Below are positions 20,144 to 28,408 of a DNA stretch of 64,000 nucleotides, in pieces (positions within the stretch are counted from its first letter, which is position 1; each line of letters starts with the position of its first letter). Source of the stretch: Psychroflexus maritimus (GTDB taxonomy: Bacteria; Bacteroidota; Bacteroidia; Flavobacteriales; Flavobacteriaceae); contig NZ_JAANAS010000001.1 in assembly GCF_011089875.1 (NCBI RefSeq), forward strand, positions 62,001 through 126,000. Direction: 5' to 3'. Position numbers and translations under genes: made by a program. The notes beneath the pieces were generated by a model that made no database searches, was not told where the DNA came from, and worked only from the letters and a program-made list of their open reading frames with translations.

Positions 20144-20209
20144 TTAGGAAATAATTTAATGCTTTAAAAGCAAAATTAAATAATTAAAAATGTACTTCTA
20201 CATCCAAAA

Positions 20210-20223
20210 GCGTATAAATACGC
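20210..20223 (-). promoter_or_regulatory. Small hairpin in the rplL-rpoB spacer
   Basis: GCGTA-TAAA-TACGC forms a perfect five-pair stem with a four-base loop. On the minus strand it follows the larger hairpin at 20229-20265 and is succeeded by TTTTGG, resembling a weak terminator or attenuator 66 bases before rpoB. Confidence 0.45.
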
Positions 20224-20228
20224 AAAAT

Positions 20229-20265
20229 GGTTTAGACCATCAGAATGCTATCTGAGGCCTAAACC
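20229..20265 (-). promoter_or_regulatory. Long hairpin in the rplL-rpoB spacer (attenuator or RNA processing site)
   Basis: In minus-strand RNA, the arm 20265-20251 pairs with 20244-20229 to give about 15 pairs (outer GGTTTAG/CTAAACC, inner TCAGA/TCTGA) with one G-U and a single bulged base, and a six-base loop. In E. coli the same spacer holds a partial terminator and an RNase III site; the equivalent role here is inferred. Confidence 0.5.
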
Positions 20266-20287
20266 TAATATCAAATTTAAGTAAAGC

Positions 20288-20662
20288 TTACTTAAGCTCA
20301 ACTTCTGCTCCAGCCTCTTCTAGTTGAGATTTTAAAGATTCAGCCTCATCTTTAGAAACTGCTTCTTTTACTGTTTCTGGTGCACCATCAACCATTGCTT
20401 TTGCGTCTTTCAATCCAAGTCCAGTTAATTCTTTAACAAGCTTTACAACTTTAAGTTTAGAACCTCCTGCGGCTTTAAGAATTACGTCAAATTCGGTTTG
20501 CTCTTCAGCAGCTTCTCCGCCACCGGCAGCACCACCTGCTACTGCAACTGCTGCAGCGGCTGGTTCAATTCCATATTCATCTTTTAAAATATCAGCTAAC
20601 TCGTTTACTTCTTTAACTGTTAGGTTAACTAATTGTTCTGCAAAATCTTTTAAATCTGCCAT
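20288..20662 (-). CDS. rplL: 50S ribosomal protein L7/L12
   Basis: 124 residues with the two-domain design: an N-terminal dimerisation helix pair (1-35), an Ala/Gly-rich hinge (about 36-52) and the C-terminal factor-binding domain ([20 protein letters not shown], then [11 protein letters not shown]-like [11 protein letters not shown]). L7/L12 dimers form the flexible stalk that recruits EF-Tu, EF-G and IF2. It lies 39 bases after rplJ and is followed by the hairpin-bearing spacer before rpoB. Confidence 0.98.
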   Translation of the reverse strand: MADLKDFAEQLVNLTVKEVNELADILKDEYGIEPAAAAVAVAGGAAGGGEAAEEQTEFDVILKAAGGSKLKVVKLVKELTGLGLKDAKAMVDGAPETVKEAVSKDEAESLKSQLEEAGAEVELK

Positions 20663-20701
20663 TTCTATCGTTTTTAGTGTATAATTATTAGTGTGTATTC
20701 T

Positions 20702-21220
20702 TTATTCTTTTTCGGATAAGGTCTTAAGTATTCCTGAAAGCTTGCTGCCACTTGATTTAAGTGCAGAAACAACGTTCTTAGCAGGAGACTGTAACAATCC
20801 AATGATGTCGCCAATTACCTCTTCTTTAGACTTGATATTTACTAAAGCATCTAGTTGTTCATCTCCAACATAAACAGCTTCTTCAACATAAGCCCCTTTA
20901 AGGACAGGTTTCTCATTCTTTTTTCTAAAATCCTTAATTACCTTAGCCGGTGCATTTCCAGTTTCAGAAAGCATAATTGAGGTATTACCTTTTAAAGTTT
21001 CAGGTAAATTCTCAAAATCTTTATCGGTAGCTTCCATTGCTTTTGCAAGCAAGGTGTTTTTAACTACCATTAATTTAATATCTGCCTTAAAACAAGCTCT
21101 TCTTAAGTTACTTGTTACAGCTGCATTTAATCCAGAAATATCTGCTAAATAAATACTTGGAGTTTCTGTTAGCCGGGCAGTTAAATCTTGTATTACTTGT
21201 GATTTCTCTTCTCTTGTCAT
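20702..21220 (-). CDS. rplJ: 50S ribosomal protein L10
   Basis: 172 residues. The N-terminal domain (MTREEKSQVIQDLTARLTET, YLADISGLN) binds 23S rRNA, and the C-terminal helix carries L7/L12 dimers. It sits nine bases after rplA. In other bacteria L10 with L7/L12 represses translation of its own mRNA; no specific leader site is recognisable here. Confidence 0.97.
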   Translation of the reverse strand: MTREEKSQVIQDLTARLTETPSIYLADISGLNAAVTSNLRRACFKADIKLMVVKNTLLAKAMEATDKDFENLPETLKGNTSIMLSETGNAPAKVIKDFRKKNEKPVLKGAYVEEAVYVGDEQLDALVNIKSKEEVIGDIIGLLQSPAKNVVSALKSSGSKLSGILKTLSEKE

Positions 21221-21229
21221 AATTCTAAT

Positions 21230-21928
21230 TTATTGCTCGGTGAACCTTTTCGTATCTATACTAATTCCTGGTCCCATAGTAGTTGATATATTAATTGATT
21301 TAATATACGAACCTTTTACTACAGAAGGCTTTAACTTTACTATGGTAGATAATAATTCTTTTGCGTTACCAGCAATTTTGTCAGCTTCAAATGAAGCTTT
21401 ACCAATTGAAGCATGTACAATACCATACTTATCTACTTTAAAGTCAATTTTACCACCTTTAACGTCACCAACAGCTTTTGCTACATCCATAGTTACCGTT
21501 CCAGTTTTTGGATTAGGCATTAATCCTCTAGGTCCTAAGATTCTTCCTAAAGGGCCAAGTTTACCCATAACTGAAGGCATAGTAACTATTACATCGACAT
21601 CTGTCCAACCGCCTTTAATTTTTTCAATATACTCGTCAAGACCTACGTAATCAGCTCCAGCTGCTTTAGCTTCTTCTGCTTTATCTGGAGTTACAAGTGC
21701 AAGTACCTTTACCTCTTTACCAGTTCCGTGAGGAAGAGTAACGACACCTCTCACCATTTGGTTTGCTTTACGTGGGTCAACATTAAGACGAACAGCTAAA
21801 TCTACAGACTCATCAAAGTTAGCTTTACTTACTTCTTTAATTAAACCAGAAGCTTCTACTACGGTATATAACTTTGAGCCATCAACTAGCGCTGCAACCT
21901 CTTTTTGTTTCTTTGTTAATTTTGCCAT
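21230..21928 (-). CDS. rplA: 50S ribosomal protein L1
   Basis: 232 residues, family-typical length. The signature block [20 protein letters not shown] is present, as is the [11 protein letters not shown] segment. L1 binds helices 76-78 of 23S rRNA, forms the stalk beside the E site and can repress the L11-L1 mRNA. It begins 21 bases after rplK. Confidence 0.98.
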   Translation of the reverse strand: MAKLTKKQKEVAALVDGSKLYTVVEASGLIKEVSKANFDESVDLAVRLNVDPRKANQMVRGVVTLPHGTGKEVKVLALVTPDKAEEAKAAGADYVGLDEYIEKIKGGWTDVDVIVTMPSVMGKLGPLGRILGPRGLMPNPKTGTVTMDVAKAVGDVKGGKIDFKVDKYGIVHASIGKASFEADKIAGNAKELLSTIVKLKPSVVKGSYIKSINISTTMGPGISIDTKRFTEQ

Positions 21929-21949
21929 TTTAAAAAATGTTTTTTTTGA

Positions 21950-22387
21950 TTAAAAAGGAGCGTCTCCTTTTACGTTAACACCCATAGAGCGAGCAGTTCC
22001 AGCTACCATTTTCATAGCAGATTCAACTGTAAATGCATTTAAATCCTGCATTTTATCTTCAGCAATTGCTTTAACTTGATCCCAAGTTATAGCAGCAACT
22101 TTAGCTCTATTAGGCTCACCTGAACCTTTTTTAACTTTGGCAGCTTCCATTATTTGTACTGCTGCTGGTGGAGTTTTTACAATAAAATCGAAAGATTTAT
22201 CACTGTAAACAGTAATAACAACCGGCAAAACTTTCCCAGCTTTATCCTGTGTTCTTCCATTAAATTGCTTACAAAACTCCATGATATTCACACCGGCAGC
22301 ACCTAATGCGGGACCTACTGGTGGTGAAGGATTGGCTGCACCACCTTTCACTTGGAGCTTTACAACTTTACTTACTTCTTTTGCCAT
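21950..22387 (-). CDS. rplK: 50S ribosomal protein L11
   Basis: 145 residues. The N-terminal proline-rich segment ([20 protein letters not shown]) and the C-terminal rRNA-binding domain ending GTARSMGV are textbook L11. It binds the GTPase-associated region of 23S rRNA and is the target site of thiopeptide antibiotics. It lies 68 bases after nusG and leads the ribosomal protein block. Confidence 0.98.
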   Translation of the reverse strand: MAKEVSKVVKLQVKGGAANPSPPVGPALGAAGVNIMEFCKQFNGRTQDKAGKVLPVVITVYSDKSFDFIVKTPPAAVQIMEAAKVKKGSGEPNRAKVAAITWDQVKAIAEDKMQDLNAFTVESAMKMVAGTARSMGVNVKGDAPF

Positions 22388-22455
22388 TTTAAATTTATTT
22401 GTTGTTAGTTTTAAGTGGGAAGCATTAAAACCAACTAATTATATATGAGTAACAT

Positions 22456-23007
22456 TTATAATTTCTCAACTTGCATGTAACTTAACTCAACTGGTGTTTT
22501 TCTTCCAAAGATTTTTACCATTACCTTAAGTTTACGTTTTTCTTCATTTATATTTTCAATAGTACCATTGAACCCATTAAATGGTCCATCTATAACTTTT
22601 ATATTTTCGCCAGAAGTGAATGGTATAGACACATTATCTTTTTGAGTTGAAAGCTCATCAACTTTACCAAGTAAACGATTAACTTCAGACTCCCTTAAAG
22701 GCACTGGATCTCCACCCTTTGTCTCACCTAAAAAGCCAATTACACCATTTACCGACTTAATAACGTGAGGAATTTCACCTTCTAAATTAGCATTTATCAT
22801 TATATATCCAGGAAAATAAACTTTTTCTTTTTGGTATTTTTTACCGTTCCTAATTTGTACAACTTTTTCAGTAGGCACAAGGATTTCATCAACAAAATCA
22901 TTCATTCCATTATGAGCAATTTCTTTCTCAATGTAATCTTTAACTTTGTTTTCTGAACCACTTACGGAACGAACTACATACCATTTTTTAGCGTTATTCT
23001 CAGACAT
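22456..23007 (-). CDS. nusG: Transcription elongation/antitermination factor NusG
   Basis: 183 residues. The NGN domain (KKWYVVRSVSGSENKVKDYI; FPGYIMINA) contacts the polymerase clamp, and the C-terminal KOW domain (ENIKVIDGPFNGFNGTIENI) binds S10 or Rho. It starts three bases after the secE stop, an invariant pairing in bacteria. Confidence 0.98.
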   Translation of the reverse strand: MSENNAKKWYVVRSVSGSENKVKDYIEKEIAHNGMNDFVDEILVPTEKVVQIRNGKKYQKEKVYFPGYIMINANLEGEIPHVIKSVNGVIGFLGETKGGDPVPLRESEVNRLLGKVDELSTQKDNVSIPFTSGENIKVIDGPFNGFNGTIENINEEKRKLKVMVKIFGRKTPVELSYMQVEKL

Positions 23008-23010
23008 ATA

Positions 23011-23208
23011 TTATGATTTAACCCAGCTAAAGTATTGTTTAATAACTCCACCAAAAACTTCATCAACACCCCAAATAGCTAAAGAAAAAAGAACAGAAAA
23101 AATTGCTACAATAAGCATTAATCGCTGTGCTTCTTTTAAGGTTGGCCAGGTGACGTTATTTTTTAATTCTCTAAAAGAACTATTTACATATTTTGAAAAA
23201 CTTGCCAT
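23011..23208 (-). CDS. secE: Preprotein translocase subunit SecE
   Basis: 65 residues, the short single-helix form. The amphipathic surface helix (YVNSSFRELKNNVTWPTLKE, with the conserved VTWPT) precedes one membrane helix (about 30-55). SecE clamps SecY in the Sec channel. It lies between tRNA-Trp and nusG, as in most bacteria. Confidence 0.96.
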   Translation of the reverse strand: MASFSKYVNSSFRELKNNVTWPTLKEAQRLMLIVAIFSVLFSLAIWGVDEVFGGVIKQYFSWVKS

Positions 23209-23255
23209 ATCTATTTTAAATTAAACTTTAACCAACAAGGGCGTTTAGCTTTGTG

Positions 23256-23328
23256 CACGGGTTGAGAGGCTCGAACTCCCGACACCTGGTTTTGGAGACC
23301 AGTGCTCTACCAACTGAGCTAAACCCGT
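23256..23328 (-). tRNA. tRNA-Trp (anticodon CCA)
   Basis: 73 bases. The acceptor stem ACGGGTT pairs with AACCCGT, the D arm carries TAGCTCAGTTGGTAGAGC, the anticodon stem-loop is CTGGT-CTCCAAA-ACCAG with CCA, and the T arm has GTTCGAG. The CCA end is not encoded. It sits between tuf and secE, the common bacterial position. Confidence 0.95.
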
Positions 23329-23342
23329 AATTATTTTAGAAA

Positions 23343-23368
23343 ACTCAAGGCATAAAAATGCCTTGAGT
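23343..23368 (-). terminator. Hairpin terminator after tuf
   Basis: A perfect 11-bp stem ACTCAAGGCAT/ATGCCTTGAGT (23343-23353 with 23358-23368) and an AAAA loop, about 27 bases after the tuf stop on the minus strand. The following tail is only TTTCTAAAAT, so partial read-through into tRNA-Trp and secE is likely. Confidence 0.65.
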
Positions 23369-23394
23369 CTAGATTATATATTCAACTAAATTAA

Positions 23395-24582
23395 TTAGTC
23401 TAAAATCTCAGTAACCTGTCCAGCACCTACTGTACGTCCACCTTCACGGATTGCAAAACGAAGACCAACATTAAGCGCAATAGGTTGTAGCAATTCTACA
23501 TGAATAGTTAAGTTATCACCAGGCATAACCATCTCAACCCCATCAGGCAAGCTAATTGTACCCGTAACATCAGTAGTTCTTACGTAGAACTGAGGTCTGT
23601 AGTTATTATGGAATGGCGTGTGACGTCCACCTTCATCTTTCTTCAAGATATACACCTCTGCCTTAAATTTAGCATGCGGAGTTACAGAGCCAGGTTTAGT
23701 GATTACCATACCTCTTGTAATTTGAGATTTCTCAATACCTCTTAACAAGATACCTACGTTATCTCCAGCCTCACCTCTATCTAAAATTTTACGGAACATC
23801 TCAACACCAGTAATAGTTGACTTCAATTTATCAGCCCCCATACCAATGATTTCTACAGGATCACCAGTATTAGCTACACCAGTTTCAATACGACCAGTAG
23901 CAACTGTACCACGACCTGTAATAGAGAAAACATCCTCGATTGGCATCAAGAAATCTTTTTCGTTATCACGCACTGGTAATTCAATATGATCATCAACAGC
24001 CTCCATTAACTCAAGTACTGTTTTAGACCACTTCTCTTCACCTTCTAAAGCACCTAATGCAGAACCAGCAATTACAGGAGCATTATCACCATCATATTCA
24101 TAGAAGCTCAACAAATCTCTTACTTCCATTTCAACTAACTCTAACAACTCTTCATCGTCAACTAAATCAACTTTATTTAAGAAAGTCACAATTCTTGGAA
24201 TACCAACCTGACGTCCTAAAAGAATGTGCTCACGAGTTTGAGGCATAGGTCCATCTGTTGCAGCAACAACTAAGATAGCACCATCCATTTGAGCAGCACC
24301 AGTTACCATGTTCTTTACGTAATCCGCGTGACCTGGACAATCAACGTGCGCATAATGACGTTTTTCTGTTTGGTACTCTACGTGAGAAGAGTTGATAGTA
24401 ATACCTCTTTCTTTTTCTTCAGGTGCATTATCAATTTGATCAAAAGCACTAGCTTCAGAATATCCAGCATCTGCCATAACTTTTGTAATAGCAGCTGTAA
24501 GTGTTGTTTTTCCGTGATCTACGTGTCCTATTGTACCTATATTAAGGTGCGGTTTGGAACGATCAAAATTTTCCTTTGCCAT
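23395..24582 (-). CDS. tuf: Translation elongation factor Tu
   Basis: 395 residues. The GTPase motifs are G1 GHVDHGKT, G2 with RGITI, G3 DCPGH, G4 NKVD and G5 SAL; domains 2 and 3 follow and end in [12 protein letters not shown]-Tu delivers aminoacyl-tRNA to the ribosome. It lies downstream of four tRNA genes with which it is probably co-transcribed, in the same order as E. coli thrU-tyrU-glyT-thrT-tufB. No second tuf is in the window. Confidence 0.99.
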   Translation of the reverse strand: MAKENFDRSKPHLNIGTIGHVDHGKTTLTAAITKVMADAGYSEASAFDQIDNAPEEKERGITINSSHVEYQTEKRHYAHVDCPGHADYVKNMVTGAAQMDGAILVVAATDGPMPQTREHILLGRQVGIPRIVTFLNKVDLVDDEELLELVEMEVRDLLSFYEYDGDNAPVIAGSALGALEGEEKWSKTVLELMEAVDDHIELPVRDNEKDFLMPIEDVFSITGRGTVATGRIETGVANTGDPVEIIGMGADKLKSTITGVEMFRKILDRGEAGDNVGILLRGIEKSQITRGMVITKPGSVTPHAKFKAEVYILKKDEGGRHTPFHNNYRPQFYVRTTDVTGTISLPDGVEMVMPGDNLTIHVELLQPIALNVGLRFAIREGGRTVGAGQVTEILD

Positions 24583-24681
24583 AATTAATTATTTAATCTT
24601 AGTTATATATTAGTGTTTACTTTTCAAACAACTTAAAGCCAACAAGGTACAAATATCCCTGCGACTTAATTTATTTCTTTG

Positions 24682-24753
24682 AGCCAACGACGAGATTTGA
24701 ACTCGTGACCTCTTCCTTACCAAGGAAACGCTCTACCCCTGAGCTACGTCGGC
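24682..24753 (-). tRNA. tRNA-Thr (anticodon GGT)
   Basis: 72 bases. Acceptor GCCGACG/CGTTGGC (one G-U pair), anticodon loop TTGGTAA with GGT on stem TTTCC/GGAAG, T loop TTCAAAT. It is the last tRNA before tuf. Confidence 0.95.
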
Positions 24754-24783
24754 AAAATTTTTAATTTTGCTCCAAAAAAATAG

Positions 24784-24856
24784 AGCGGGAGACCGGGTTC
24801 GAACCGGCGACATTCAGCTTGGAAGGCTGACGCTCTACCAACTGAGCTACTCCCGC
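24784..24856 (-). tRNA. tRNA-Gly (anticodon TCC)
   Basis: 73 bases. Acceptor GCGGGAG/CTCCCGC, anticodon stem-loop TCAGC-CTTCCAA-GCTGA with TCC, T loop TTCGAAC. It is third in the four-tRNA run upstream of tuf. Confidence 0.95.
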
Positions 24857-24866
24857 AAAAATTCAG

Positions 24867-24948
<82 letters not shown>

Positions 24949-24980
24949 AATACAATATGTTTCTGAACTTGAAATTAAAG

Positions 24981-25054
24981 AGCCGATGGAGGGACTCGAA
25001 CCCACGACCTGCTGATTACAAATCAGCTGCTCTAGCCAGCTGAGCTACATCGGC
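24981..25054 (-). tRNA. tRNA-Thr (anticodon TGT)
   Basis: 74 bases. Acceptor GCCGATG/CATCGGC, anticodon loop TTTGTAA with TGT on stem CTGAT/ATCAG, T loop TTCGAGT. It is first in the tRNA-tuf transcription unit, 24 bases downstream of a TATATTTG box. Confidence 0.95.
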
Positions 25055-25078
25055 ATCAGTATTTCTGATTTCGGTGTG

Positions 25079-25086
25079 CAAATATA
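25079..25086 (-). promoter_or_regulatory. -7 promoter box (TATATTTG) of the tRNA-tuf operon
   Basis: On the minus strand this is an exact TAnnTTTG match, 24 bases before the first tRNA. The region further upstream is a run of A and T with no clear -33 TTG. Confidence 0.6.
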
Positions 25087-25173
25087 GAGACAATATTTTA
25101 TTTAAAAAAAATAAAACTATAGATTTTTGATATTTTTTTTTATTTGAAATGTAAAATATTGATTAACATATAT

Positions 25174-26064
25174 TTAACCGCTTTTCTTGTTACGCGGATG
25201 AGCAAAACTATGGGCCTTTTTTAAGGCTTCTATACTGTTTTTCGCGTAGATTTCTGTTGAGGCTAAAGATTCATGACCCAATAATTCTTTAACTGCTGTA
25301 ATTGAAGCTCCATTATCAAGTAAATGCGTTGCGAACGAATGACGCAACAAGTGAGGACTTCGCTTAAACTTTGTGCTCACAAGTGCAAAATTTTCATTAA
25401 TTATACGATAAAGTAAACTTGGATAAAGCGGTTTACCTTTTTTGGTTTCAAACAAATAATTCGACTTTTTGATATGCTTGTAAATTGCTAAATGCGCTTT
25501 AATTCTCTCCACAAGACTTTCTAAAATAGGTATAATTCGCTCTTTACTTCGCTTTCCAAATACTTTTATTTGATTGTTATGAAAATCAATATTGATTATT
25601 TTTAAATTAATTAACTCAGCTCTTCTTATTCCAGTTGAATAAACCAACTCTATGAGAAGATGATTTCTTGCCTGCTCATAAGTGGGGGCTTTTAGATTTG
25701 CAAAATGTGAAAGCAATTCTAAAACTTCATCTTTTGAAAATGGAACTTGTTGTTTTTTCGGCGTCTTAAGCGAATTATGCTTAATTAATGGGTTTTCTGT
25801 AATGTCATTTGTTTTAAGCAAATATTTAAAAAACGTATTTAGACTTGATATTTTTCTATTGATGCTTTTATTACTTATTTCATTTTCATTAAGATAAACT
25901 ATCCAACTTCTTATTATTGAGTAGTTAGCTAACTTAAGTTCTTCTAGCTCAAAGTGATTAAATATAAAGTTTTGAAATTGAAGTAAATCGTTTTGATAAG
26001 CTTCTACTGTTTTGGGCGAAAGCTTTCTCTCTAAACTCAAATAATCAATAAAATTAGATAGCAT
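25174..26064 (-). CDS. XerC/XerD-type tyrosine recombinase
   Basis: 296 residues, the size of chromosomal Xer recombinases rather than of phage integrases. An N-terminal SAM-like core-binding domain (1-90) precedes the catalytic domain with all residues visible: Arg in TGIRRAELINL, Lys in KRSKERIIPI, HLLRHSFATHLL, GHES and the nucleophile Tyr in STEIYAKNS. Xer recombinases resolve chromosome dimers at dif. The position upstream of the tRNA-tuf cluster is common in flavobacteria, where an hpf/raiA gene usually sits between them; no hpf is present in the 119-base gap here. Confidence 0.9.
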   Translation of the reverse strand: MLSNFIDYLSLERKLSPKTVEAYQNDLLQFQNFIFNHFELEELKLANYSIIRSWIVYLNENEISNKSINRKISSLNTFFKYLLKTNDITENPLIKHNSLKTPKKQQVPFSKDEVLELLSHFANLKAPTYEQARNHLLIELVYSTGIRRAELINLKIINIDFHNNQIKVFGKRSKERIIPILESLVERIKAHLAIYKHIKKSNYLFETKKGKPLYPSLLYRIINENFALVSTKFKRSPHLLRHSFATHLLDNGASITAVKELLGHESLASTEIYAKNSIEALKKAHSFAHPRNKKSG

Positions 26065-26179
26065 ACATTGAACTTCTTGATTTAATTTATTCCTTTAAAA
26101 GCGAATTTCGAAGCAACAAAGTTAAAAAATATTAACTGTTTTGTCTTCGTATTTCAACATAAAACGCTGATGTCTAGAA

Positions 26180-26235
26180 TTACTCCGTCACTGGCTTATA
26201 CTCTTTCTGATCTACAACCATTTTGGCGATAATTT
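26180..26235. repeat. 56-bp direct repeat, copy A (orphan copy of the acyl-CoA dehydrogenase 3' end)
   Basis: Bases 26180-26235 are identical to 26287-26342. The copy reproduces the last 18 codons of the acyl-CoA dehydrogenase plus its stop on the minus strand, but is cut off from the rest of the gene by 51 unrelated bases. It starts exactly at the stop-codon end. Confidence 0.9.
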
Positions 26236-26286
26236 TGAATGCATTTGCGCCAAAACCAAGAAACAATCAAAATTCGAATTAAAAAG

Positions 26287-26342
26287 TTACTCCGTCACTG
26301 GCTTATACTCTTTCTGATCTACAACCATTTTGGCGATAATTT
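26287..26342. repeat. 56-bp direct repeat, copy B (inside the acyl-CoA dehydrogenase gene)
   Basis: Identical to 26180-26235, offset 107 bases. This copy is in frame at the 3' end of the intact gene and is presumably the original. Confidence 0.9.
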
Positions 26343-27453
26343 CTTTCAAAATTTCACTTGTGCCTCCGCCTATGGGGCCCAAACGACTATCCCTAGACAT
26401 TCTTGCTAATGGATATTCTTCCACATACCCATAACCCCCTAAAAATTGTAAACAATCATAAATAGTTTCATCTGCTATTTTTGTAGAAAGTAACTTAGAC
26501 ATACTTGCTTCCTTAACTACATAATCACCTTGATCTAAACGCTTAGTGATAGAATAATTAAATTGTTTAGCCATTTCTACTTCGCTAGTGCGTTCTGCAA
26601 ATCGGTGTCTCAAGGCTTGAAACTGGTCTATTGTTTTTCCAAATGCTGTTCTTTCTTTCATGTACCCTAAAGTATATTCTAAAGCATATGCTGCTCTAGC
26701 ATGAGCATTCACACCCATAATTAAGCGCTCTAAGGCAAAATGTTGCATAATATAACCAAAGCCTTTGTTTTCATCTCCCATTAGATTTTTCTTTGGCACC
26801 TTTACATTGTCAAAAGCAATTTCGGCAGTATCAGAAGCTCTCCAACCTAATTTGTTTAACTTGGTAGCAGCTATGCCAGGAGTTTCTCTATCTACAAGAA
26901 AAATACTCATTCCTTTTGCTCCTAATTCAGGGCTGGTTTTAGCTGCAACAACCAAATAATCTGAATAAACACCATTGGTAATAAATGTCTTTGAGCCATT
27001 GATTAGGTAGTGATCGCCTTGATCTTTTGCAGTTGTTCTCATTCCTGCCACATCAGAACCTCCAAATGGTTCAGTTATACATAGACAACCTATCATTTCG
27101 CCGGTTATACTTTTAGCTAAGTATTCGTTTTTTATATCTTCCGTTCCTTCGGCATTTAAATGAGTCATTGCCAAATAAGCATGAGCCCACATAGCCGCAG
27201 CAAAACCACCCGAATTTATACGCTGTAACTCTTCAAGAAAAATCACGGTATAGAATAAATCGAGATTTAATCCACCATACTTCTCAGGGTAATTAAGCCC
27301 AAAGTACCCCATTTCTCCAAACTTCTCCCAAATAAAACGATCAATAGTACCTGTTTCTTCCCATTTTTCAATATGAGGAACTACTTCTTTTTGCAAAAAT
27401 TCACGGAGACTCTTACGAAACATTTCGTGCTCTTCAGTAAAGTATAAATTCAT
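26287..27453 (-). CDS. Acyl-CoA dehydrogenase
   Basis: 388 residues, full-length FAD flavoenzyme of the ACAD family. Signatures are CLCITEPFGGSDVAGMRTTA around 123-142, the FAD-contact segments KTFITNG and RTAFGKTIDQFQALRHR, and the C-terminal LGGYGYVEEYPLARMSRDSR. Where medium-chain enzymes carry the catalytic Glu (YEGTS) this protein has GGGTSEI. The likely base is Glu242 in FALERL, the position used by isovaleryl- and long-chain enzymes. It removes two hydrogens from an acyl-CoA and passes them to electron transfer flavoprotein. The substrate is not predictable; a branched or long chain is plausible. The 3' end is duplicated downstream. Confidence 0.93.
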   Translation of the reverse strand: MNLYFTEEHEMFRKSLREFLQKEVVPHIEKWEETGTIDRFIWEKFGEMGYFGLNYPEKYGGLNLDLFYTVIFLEELQRINSGGFAAAMWAHAYLAMTHLNAEGTEDIKNEYLAKSITGEMIGCLCITEPFGGSDVAGMRTTAKDQGDHYLINGSKTFITNGVYSDYLVVAAKTSPELGAKGMSIFLVDRETPGIAATKLNKLGWRASDTAEIAFDNVKVPKKNLMGDENKGFGYIMQHFALERLIMGVNAHARAAYALEYTLGYMKERTAFGKTIDQFQALRHRFAERTSEVEMAKQFNYSITKRLDQGDYVVKEASMSKLLSTKIADETIYDCLQFLGGYGYVEEYPLARMSRDSRLGPIGGGTSEILKEIIAKMVVDQKEYKPVTE

Positions 27454-27501
27454 TATGATAGCTTTTTATATTGTTCAACTTAAAAGTAATTTAATTATCA
27501 A

Positions 27502-28389
27502 TTACTTATTAATGACCAAATATAATTTAATTCTATCAATTTTATGGTATGGAAAGTCTTGTATTTTTGCTAAATCATCAAAAGTAGAAATTCCCTCATT
27601 CAATTGTCTGAAGTTAATCACTTCTCTGGCTAGTTCATAATTAAAATAAGGAAGTTCGCTTAATTCAATTACAGAAACTTTATTAAGCTCTAACTTTTTA
27701 AAACCTTCAGGTGGATTTGCGAAATATCGCTTTTCAAGTTCCTGTCTTACTTCGTATTTCAAACCCCACACATCTTTTAGCTGAATTAAATCTATAAATT
27801 CGCCAAGTTGATTTCTTTGGTATATAATTCTTTTTCCAAGCACATCGCCTATTCCTTTTACAGCCGTTAACTCATCAATAGTTGCTTTGTTAATGTCTTT
27901 TTTAACAAAAGTAGCTGATGATTTCTTTGTATTTTGTTGAGTATTTTTTCGTTTAACAAAATCTGGGAATTTAAAATAGATTTCTATTTTCTTTAGTAAA
28001 CTATCTGAAACTTTAGTTACCTGCTGAAACTCTTTTGCAGAATTCACCCATTGATTTGTTGCTCTATAATCAATTAAACGGTCAATTTCTTCTGTGGTCA
28101 TTCCTAATTGGTAACCTCTAAAATCTGTTAGAAAATTAGGATTAAATGGATATATTTTAGGCTTATTAGCTTCCTCTTCTTTAATTTGATGAAGCGAATC
28201 TATTTTCTTCTGAAGTGCATTAAGCTTAGCATCAACTTTTACTTGGTTATAACTTTTTGATTCAGGGTTTAGTTGCACAAAAGCATAATATGAAATAGCG
28301 GCTATCATTAAAAACAAAAGCACCAAAATACCCTTTTGCTGAGATTTATTTAAATCCAACCAATATTTTGGTGCCCTTGATTTTTTCAT
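27502..28389 (-). CDS. Membrane-anchored helix-hairpin-helix protein (ComEA-like)
   Basis: 295 residues. One transmembrane helix near the N-terminus (about 20-38) follows a basic start. The C-terminal half carries two to three helix-hairpin-helix units; the clearest is INKATIDELTAVKGIGDVLG, followed by the LNKVSVIELSELPYFNYELA unit. Such motifs bind DNA without sequence specificity, as in ComEA, the DNA receptor of natural transformation. The protein is longer than ComEA, with a charged linker between the membrane and the HhH region. Membrane-linked DNA binding is the inference. It follows the symporter gene on the same strand (19-base gap). Confidence 0.8.
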   Translation of the reverse strand: MKKSRAPKYWLDLNKSQQKGILVLLFLMIAAISYYAFVQLNPESKSYNQVKVDAKLNALQKKIDSLHQIKEEEANKPKIYPFNPNFLTDFRGYQLGMTTEEIDRLIDYRATNQWVNSAKEFQQVTKVSDSLLKKIEIYFKFPDFVKRKNTQQNTKKSSATFVKKDINKATIDELTAVKGIGDVLGKRIIYQRNQLGEFIDLIQLKDVWGLKYEVRQELEKRYFANPPEGFKKLELNKVSVIELSELPYFNYELAREVINFRQLNEGISTFDDLAKIQDFPYHKIDRIKLYLVINK

Positions 28390-28408
28390 AATAGGATGAG
28401 TATAAAAT

